Shown here: positions 15,654-18,526 of the stretch, in pieces
How positions within the stretch are numbered: the first letter of the stretch is position 1
Layout of the letters: each line of letters opens with the position of its first letter
Assembly (NCBI GenBank): GCA_945863085.1
Contig: CAMBCD010000011.1
Location: forward strand, 1 to 18,526
Origin: Bordetella parapertussis
GTDB lineage: Bacteria > Pseudomonadota > Gammaproteobacteria > Burkholderiales > SG8-41
DNA length: 18,526 nucleotides
Reading direction: 5' to 3'
Position numbers and translations under genes: made by a program
Notes under the pieces: generated by a model
Database searches by the model: none
Told to the model about the DNA's origin: nothing
What the model saw: only the letters and a program-made list of their open reading frames with translations

Positions 15654-16250
15654 TCAGAATTTCATCCCTATACCCATTCCGAAGACCAGCGGATTGATCT
15701 TGAAGTTTGCCGCCGTGGCACCGGTGGCAGTCAGCTTGACGTCGGTATCGATCCAGATTTTCTTCAAATCAAAGTTGAGGAAAAATTTCTTGTCCAGCGG
15801 AATGTCCACGCCGATCTGCAGCGCGCCCCCCCAACTGCTGTTGTCGACTGTTGCAGCACCGTTGAGCAGGTTGATGTCATAGAACCTGGTGTAATTGATG
15901 CCGGCACCGACATAGGGACGGAATACCGTGCCGTCAGGATCGAAGTGATACTGCAGCGTCAACGTCGGCGGCAACAACGACACATCGCCTATCGGCGCGC
16001 CGGCCGAGGTGATGCCGTGTTTCTTGGTTGCCAGAATCAGCTCGAGGCCGAGATTTTTTGTTGCAAAATAGGTGAAGTCCAGCTCCAGCGTATTCTCGGT
16101 GCTGGCATCCAGCTGCAAAGCCGAAGAACTCGCATCGGGGTTGATGTTGATAATCCGCGCACGGCCGAGCCAGTCACCTTGCGCGGCACTTGCCACATTG
16201 CCGGCCAACACCATTGCCAGGACCAGCGACATCCAGAACCACCGTTTCAT
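15654..16250 (-). CDS. ompW: OmpW family outer membrane protein
   Basis: This 198-aa protein has a signal peptide (MKRWFWMSLVLAMVLAGNVASA, cleaved before AQGDW). An eight-stranded beta-barrel pattern follows, ending in the phenylalanine typical of outer membrane proteins (GMGIGMKF). OmpW-like features include the N-terminal WLGRARIININPD, the LELDFTYFATKNLGLELILATKKH strand pair and PYVGAGINYTRFYD near the middle. OmpW proteins form a narrow barrel with a hydrophobic channel; in enterobacteria the gene is FNR-controlled. The start at 16250 is preferred over an ATG six bases upstream (16256) because AAGGAG lies 6 nt before it but directly abuts the first. A strong FNR-type box upstream supports anaerobic control. 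It is followed by ccoI after 10 nt. Confidence 0.9.
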   Translation of the reverse strand: MKRWFWMSLVLAMVLAGNVASAAQGDWLGRARIININPDASSSALQLDASTENTLELDFTYFATKNLGLELILATKKHGITSAGAPIGDVSLLPPTLTLQYHFDPDGTVFRPYVGAGINYTRFYDINLLNGAATVDNSSWGGALQIGVDIPLDKKFFLNFDLKKIWIDTDVKLTATGATAANFKINPLVFGMGIGMKF

Positions 16251-16282
16251 GTACATCTCCTTGTCATTGAATTATGCAGGTA

Positions 16283-16288
16283 ATGGTA
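16283..16288 (-). promoter_or_regulatory. Candidate -10 element for ompW-ccoI-ccoS
   Basis: Minus-strand TACCAT matches TATAAT at 4 of 6 positions. It would start transcription near 16276, putting the FNR-type box centre (16317.5) at -41.5, a class II arrangement. Confidence 0.5.
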
Positions 16289-16310
16289 GGCACCATGAGA
16301 TTGCGACGGT

Positions 16311-16324
16311 TTGACACAGATCAA
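16311..16324. promoter_or_regulatory. FNR-type box between ompW and aat
   Basis: TTGACACAGATCAA matches TTGAT-N4-ATCAA at 9 of 10 positions and reads TTGATCTGTGTCAA on the ompW side. It sits at -41.5 from the proposed ompW start, which favours activation of ompW-ccoI-ccoS. Its left part is also TTGACA, a consensus -35 hexamer facing aat, but no -10 stands at the right distance. Confidence 0.78.
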
Positions 16325-16366
16325 ATACCCTGCACGAAATCAGGGTTGTCCACTTAAAATGGCCCC

Positions 16367-17068
16367 GTGATCCCTTGGCTCTCTGATGACGACGAGTTTC
16401 CGCCGGTCGAGCGCGCACTGGCGGAGCCCAATGGGCTGCTGGCTGCAGGTAGCGACCTTCGCCCGGAGCGGATGCTCACGGCCTATCGCAGTGGAATTTT
16501 CCCCTGGTACAGCAGCGGGCAGCCGGTGTTGTGGTGGAGTCCGGACCCGCGCATGGTGTTGTTTCCCGCCGAATTCCGCATGCCGCGTTCGCTGGTAAAA
16601 CGGCTGCGCCGGCGCGATTATGAAATACGCGTCGACACCGCATTTAAATCCGTGATGCACGCCTGTGCCGCGCCGCGCAGCGACGGCGCCGGCACCTGGA
16701 TCACGCCCGAGATGATCGCGGCTTACTGCGAGTTGCACCGCCTCGGCCACGCGCACTCGGTGGAAACCTGGATCAACGACGAACTGGCAGGCGGGCTTTA
16801 CGGGATTGCACTGGGAAGGATGTTTTACGGTGAATCGATGTTTACCCGCGTGCCGGACGCATCAAAAATCGCGCTGGCGCATCTGGTCCAAAGGCTCGAA
16901 AGGCGGAAGTTCGGCATCATCGACTGCCAGATGAACACCGCACACCTCGCCCGCTTCGGCGCGCGCGAGATACCCCGCAGGGAGTTTTCGCAGCGTCTGG
17001 CGGAATTGGTAAACTACCCCCAGACTGACGACGTCTGGCATTTTGGCGGTGAACCGGTGATTTGTTAA
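16367..17068 (+). CDS. aat: Leucyl/phenylalanyl-tRNA-protein transferase
   Basis: This enzyme transfers Leu or Phe from tRNA to N-terminal Arg or Lys of proteins, marking them for ClpS-ClpAP degradation. The 233-aa product begins at a GTG with the family's usual MIPWL start. It carries [44 protein letters not shown], the [28 protein letters not shown] core at about 131-158 and [20 protein letters not shown] near the end, all typical of Aat. Length is normal (about 230-250 aa). The ATG at 16359 is out of frame and ends after three codons, with its TGA overlapping the GTG; this is probably incidental. The gene is followed by bpt after 31 nt. Confidence 0.96.
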   Translation: MIPWLSDDDEFPPVERALAEPNGLLAAGSDLRPERMLTAYRSGIFPWYSSGQPVLWWSPDPRMVLFPAEFRMPRSLVKRLRRRDYEIRVDTAFKSVMHACAAPRSDGAGTWITPEMIAAYCELHRLGHAHSVETWINDELAGGLYGIALGRMFYGESMFTRVPDASKIALAHLVQRLERRKFGIIDCQMNTAHLARFGAREIPRREFSQRLAELVNYPQTDDVWHFGGEPVIC

Positions 17069-17099
17069 TTTTTGACTTGGTGAACAAGAGCACGGGACA

Positions 17100-17825
17100 G
17101 TGACCTACCTCTCCGAATTTCCGCTGTCGGTACTGCAGTTCTACGCAACTGCGCCCTACCCCTGCAGTTATCTGCCGGAACGCATGGCGCGCTCCCAGGT
17201 TGCGACACCCAGCCACCTGATTGACGGTCCCGTCTACAGCGAACTGGTGCGGGCCGGTTTTCGTCGCAGTGGTGCGTTCACCTACCGGCCGCACTGCGAC
17301 CATTGCCGCGCCTGTGTGCCGGTGCGCCTGGTCGCCGAGGATTTCCAGACCAACCGGACGCAGCGCCGCACCTGGAAACGGCATGCCGCGATCGAATCAC
17401 GGACACTCGAACTCAAATACCACCCCGAACACTATGCGCTGTACCTGCGTTACCAGGCACAGCGCCACGCCGGAGGCGGCATGGACCAGGACAGCCGCGA
17501 GCAATACCGGCACTTCCTGCTGCAGAGCAATGTCGACTCCCGCCTGGTCGAATTCCGCGAGGACGGCGCTCTGCGCATGGTCAGCATCGTCGACCAGCTG
17601 CATGACGGCCTGTCCTCGGTCTACACGTTTTTTGATCCGGAAATCCCGGGGGCCAGCTTCGGCACCTACAACATCCTGTGGCAGATTGACCTCTGCCGGC
17701 AGCTTGACCTGCCCTATCTCTATCTCGGCTACTGGATCGCGCAAAGCCGGAAAATGGCCTACAAAATCCATTTTCAGCCGATGGAAGGCCTGGTCGATGG
17801 CCGCTGGCAAGCGCTCACGGGCTGA
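17100..17825 (+). CDS. bpt: Aspartate/glutamate leucyltransferase (Bpt; arginyltransferase homolog)
   Basis: This 241-aa member of the ATE1 family transfers leucine to N-terminal Asp or Glu in bacteria, feeding the same ClpS pathway as Aat. Landmarks are [18 protein letters not shown] at 14-31 (C22), the cysteine cluster [12 protein letters not shown] at 65-76 (C66, C69, C72) and the C-terminal [23 protein letters not shown]. Its length fits the bacterial Bpt group rather than the much longer eukaryotic Ate1. The start is a GTG with GGGA about 5 nt upstream; no earlier in-frame start exists before the aat end. Adjacent aat and bpt (often named ate) is a recurrent arrangement. The response regulator begins immediately after its stop. 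Confidence 0.94.
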   Translation: MTYLSEFPLSVLQFYATAPYPCSYLPERMARSQVATPSHLIDGPVYSELVRAGFRRSGAFTYRPHCDHCRACVPVRLVAEDFQTNRTQRRTWKRHAAIESRTLELKYHPEHYALYLRYQAQRHAGGGMDQDSREQYRHFLLQSNVDSRLVEFREDGALRMVSIVDQLHDGLSSVYTFFDPEIPGASFGTYNILWQIDLCRQLDLPYLYLGYWIAQSRKMAYKIHFQPMEGLVDGRWQALTG

Positions 17826-18506
17826 ATGCGCATCCTGATCATTGAGGACGACGCGACCATCGCGGCGAACCTCTACGACTTCCTCGCCGCGCGCGGCCAT
17901 GACCTTGATGCCGCAGCCGACGGCATCACCGGCCTGCACCTCGCGGTAACCCGCGCCTTCGATGTGATCGTCCTGGATCTCGGCCTTCCCGGCATGGACG
18001 GCCTGGCACTGACGCGCAAACTGCGGGACGAGGCGCATAACGCAACTCCGGTGCTGATGCTGACTGCGCGCGATACGCTCGACGACAAGCTGGAAGGTTT
18101 TGCCCACGGCGCCGATGATTACCTGGTAAAGCCGTTTCTGCTGCGGGAAGTCGAGGCACGGCTGAACGCCCTGCACAAGCGCAGCAGCGGCACTGTCACC
18201 ACCCGCGTGCTCGAAGCCGGCGCCCTGACGCTGGATCCCAAAACCATGAGCGTGCGTTTCTCCGGCAACGATGTAAAACTCCCGCCCAAATGCCTGCGCA
18301 TCCTGGAACTGCTGATGCGTGATCCGGGCCGGGTGGTCAGTCGCGACGAAATTGAACGCCTGGTCTGGGGCGAACCCCAGGAAACCAGCGACACGCTGCG
18401 CAGCCACCTGAGCACACTGCGCCGGGCACTGGCCGCAGCCGGCGGCCACGACCCGATCGAAACCCTGCACGGCATCGGTTATCGCATCCCGGTGAAAGAC
18501 CGGTGA
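17826..18506 (+). CDS. OmpR/PhoB-family response regulator
   Basis: This 226-aa regulator has a receiver domain (about 1-115) with acidic residues D8 and D9, phosphorylation Asp51 (VLDLGLPGMDG), Thr80 and Lys102 (LVKPF). A winged-helix DNA-binding domain follows (about 125-223), with LTLDPKTMSV, LPPKCLRILELLMRDPGRVVSR, SHLSTLRRAL and the terminal LHGIGYRI. It should activate or repress genes when phosphorylated by a sensor kinase. Its ATG directly follows the bpt stop, with no spacer. The next frame starts within its stop as GTGA, as expected for a kinase partner. The stimulus cannot be told; no NarL-type (LuxR/FixJ) features are present, so it is not the nitrate regulator NarL. Confidence 0.94.
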   Translation: MRILIIEDDATIAANLYDFLAARGHDLDAAADGITGLHLAVTRAFDVIVLDLGLPGMDGLALTRKLRDEAHNATPVLMLTARDTLDDKLEGFAHGADDYLVKPFLLREVEARLNALHKRSSGTVTTRVLEAGALTLDPKTMSVRFSGNDVKLPPKCLRILELLMRDPGRVVSRDEIERLVWGEPQETSDTLRSHLSTLRRALAAAGGHDPIETLHGIGYRIPVKDR

Positions 18507-18526
18507 AAACCTTCGACCTGCGCACG
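18503..18526 (+). CDS. Start of next gene, probably sensor histidine kinase (partial)
   Basis: A GTG overlaps the response-regulator stop as GTGA and is followed by seven more codons (MKTFDLRT) before the window ends. OmpR-family regulators are usually followed by their kinase with just this overlap. Nothing in the eight residues identifies it. Confidence 0.45.

Noticed and set aside
16311..16339. Sigma-70 promoter for aat from the TTGACA inside the FNR box
   Set aside because: No acceptable -10 hexamer lies 16-18 nt downstream; the TTGACA is better explained as part of the FNR palindrome.
17397..18470. 357-codon minus-strand frame opposite bpt and the response regulator
   Set aside because: Antisense shadow of two confident genes.
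1..18526. CRISPR array, insertion sequence, tRNA or rRNA
   Set aside because: No regularly spaced direct repeats, transposase-like reading frame, or cloverleaf/rRNA-like sequence was recognised.

Overview
This GC-rich window, with tightly packed genes, looks like part of a proteobacterial chromosome. Betaproteobacteria (for example a Rhodocyclales- or Nitrosomonadales-like denitrifier) fit best. The reasons are the narK1-narK2-narGHJI-ppiC order, an aat-bpt (ate) pair, a CcoI/CcoS module, an OmpW porin, and an intergenic repeat of a style common in Burkholderiales and Rhodocyclales. The taxon is an inference; there is no rRNA or other marker to fix it.

Region 1 (1-12361, minus strand) is one long respiratory nitrate reductase operon, transcribed right to left. 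The order is narK1 (proton/nitrate symporter type), narK2 (nitrate/nitrite antiporter type), narG, narH, narJ, narI, a cytoplasmic parvulin (PpiC-like), a 134-aa protein of unknown function, a 4-TM CopD-like membrane protein with conserved histidines, and nnrS, which runs off the left edge. Most junctions overlap or are only a few bases long. The exception is a 91-nt stretch between narG and narH that holds a repeat-like inverted sequence and a displaced second start.

Region 2 (12362-12542) is the control region shared by narK1 and the divergent nsrR. It contains an FNR-type box and, about two helical turns away, a near-perfect NsrR-type 11-1-11 palindrome. nsrR (plus strand) encodes an Rrf2-family nitric-oxide sensor with Asp8 and three cysteines, so the window carries both the nitrate respiration machinery and an NO-responsive repressor that probably reads out its downstream product.

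Region 3 (13016-16256, minus strand) is an ompW-ccoI-ccoS unit with 10-nt and 3-nt gaps, preceded by a second FNR-type box at class II spacing. It couples an outer-membrane OmpW channel to copper-ATPase and CcoS maturation factors for cbb3 oxidase, suggesting expression at low oxygen.

Region 4 (16367-18526, plus strand) is aat and bpt (the two bacterial N-degron aminoacyl-tRNA transferases), followed with no gap by an OmpR-family response regulator and the first codons of an overlapping gene, probably its histidine kinase. No tRNA, rRNA, CRISPR array, transposase or clear intrinsic terminator was seen. No stretch longer than 300 bases lacks a gene.
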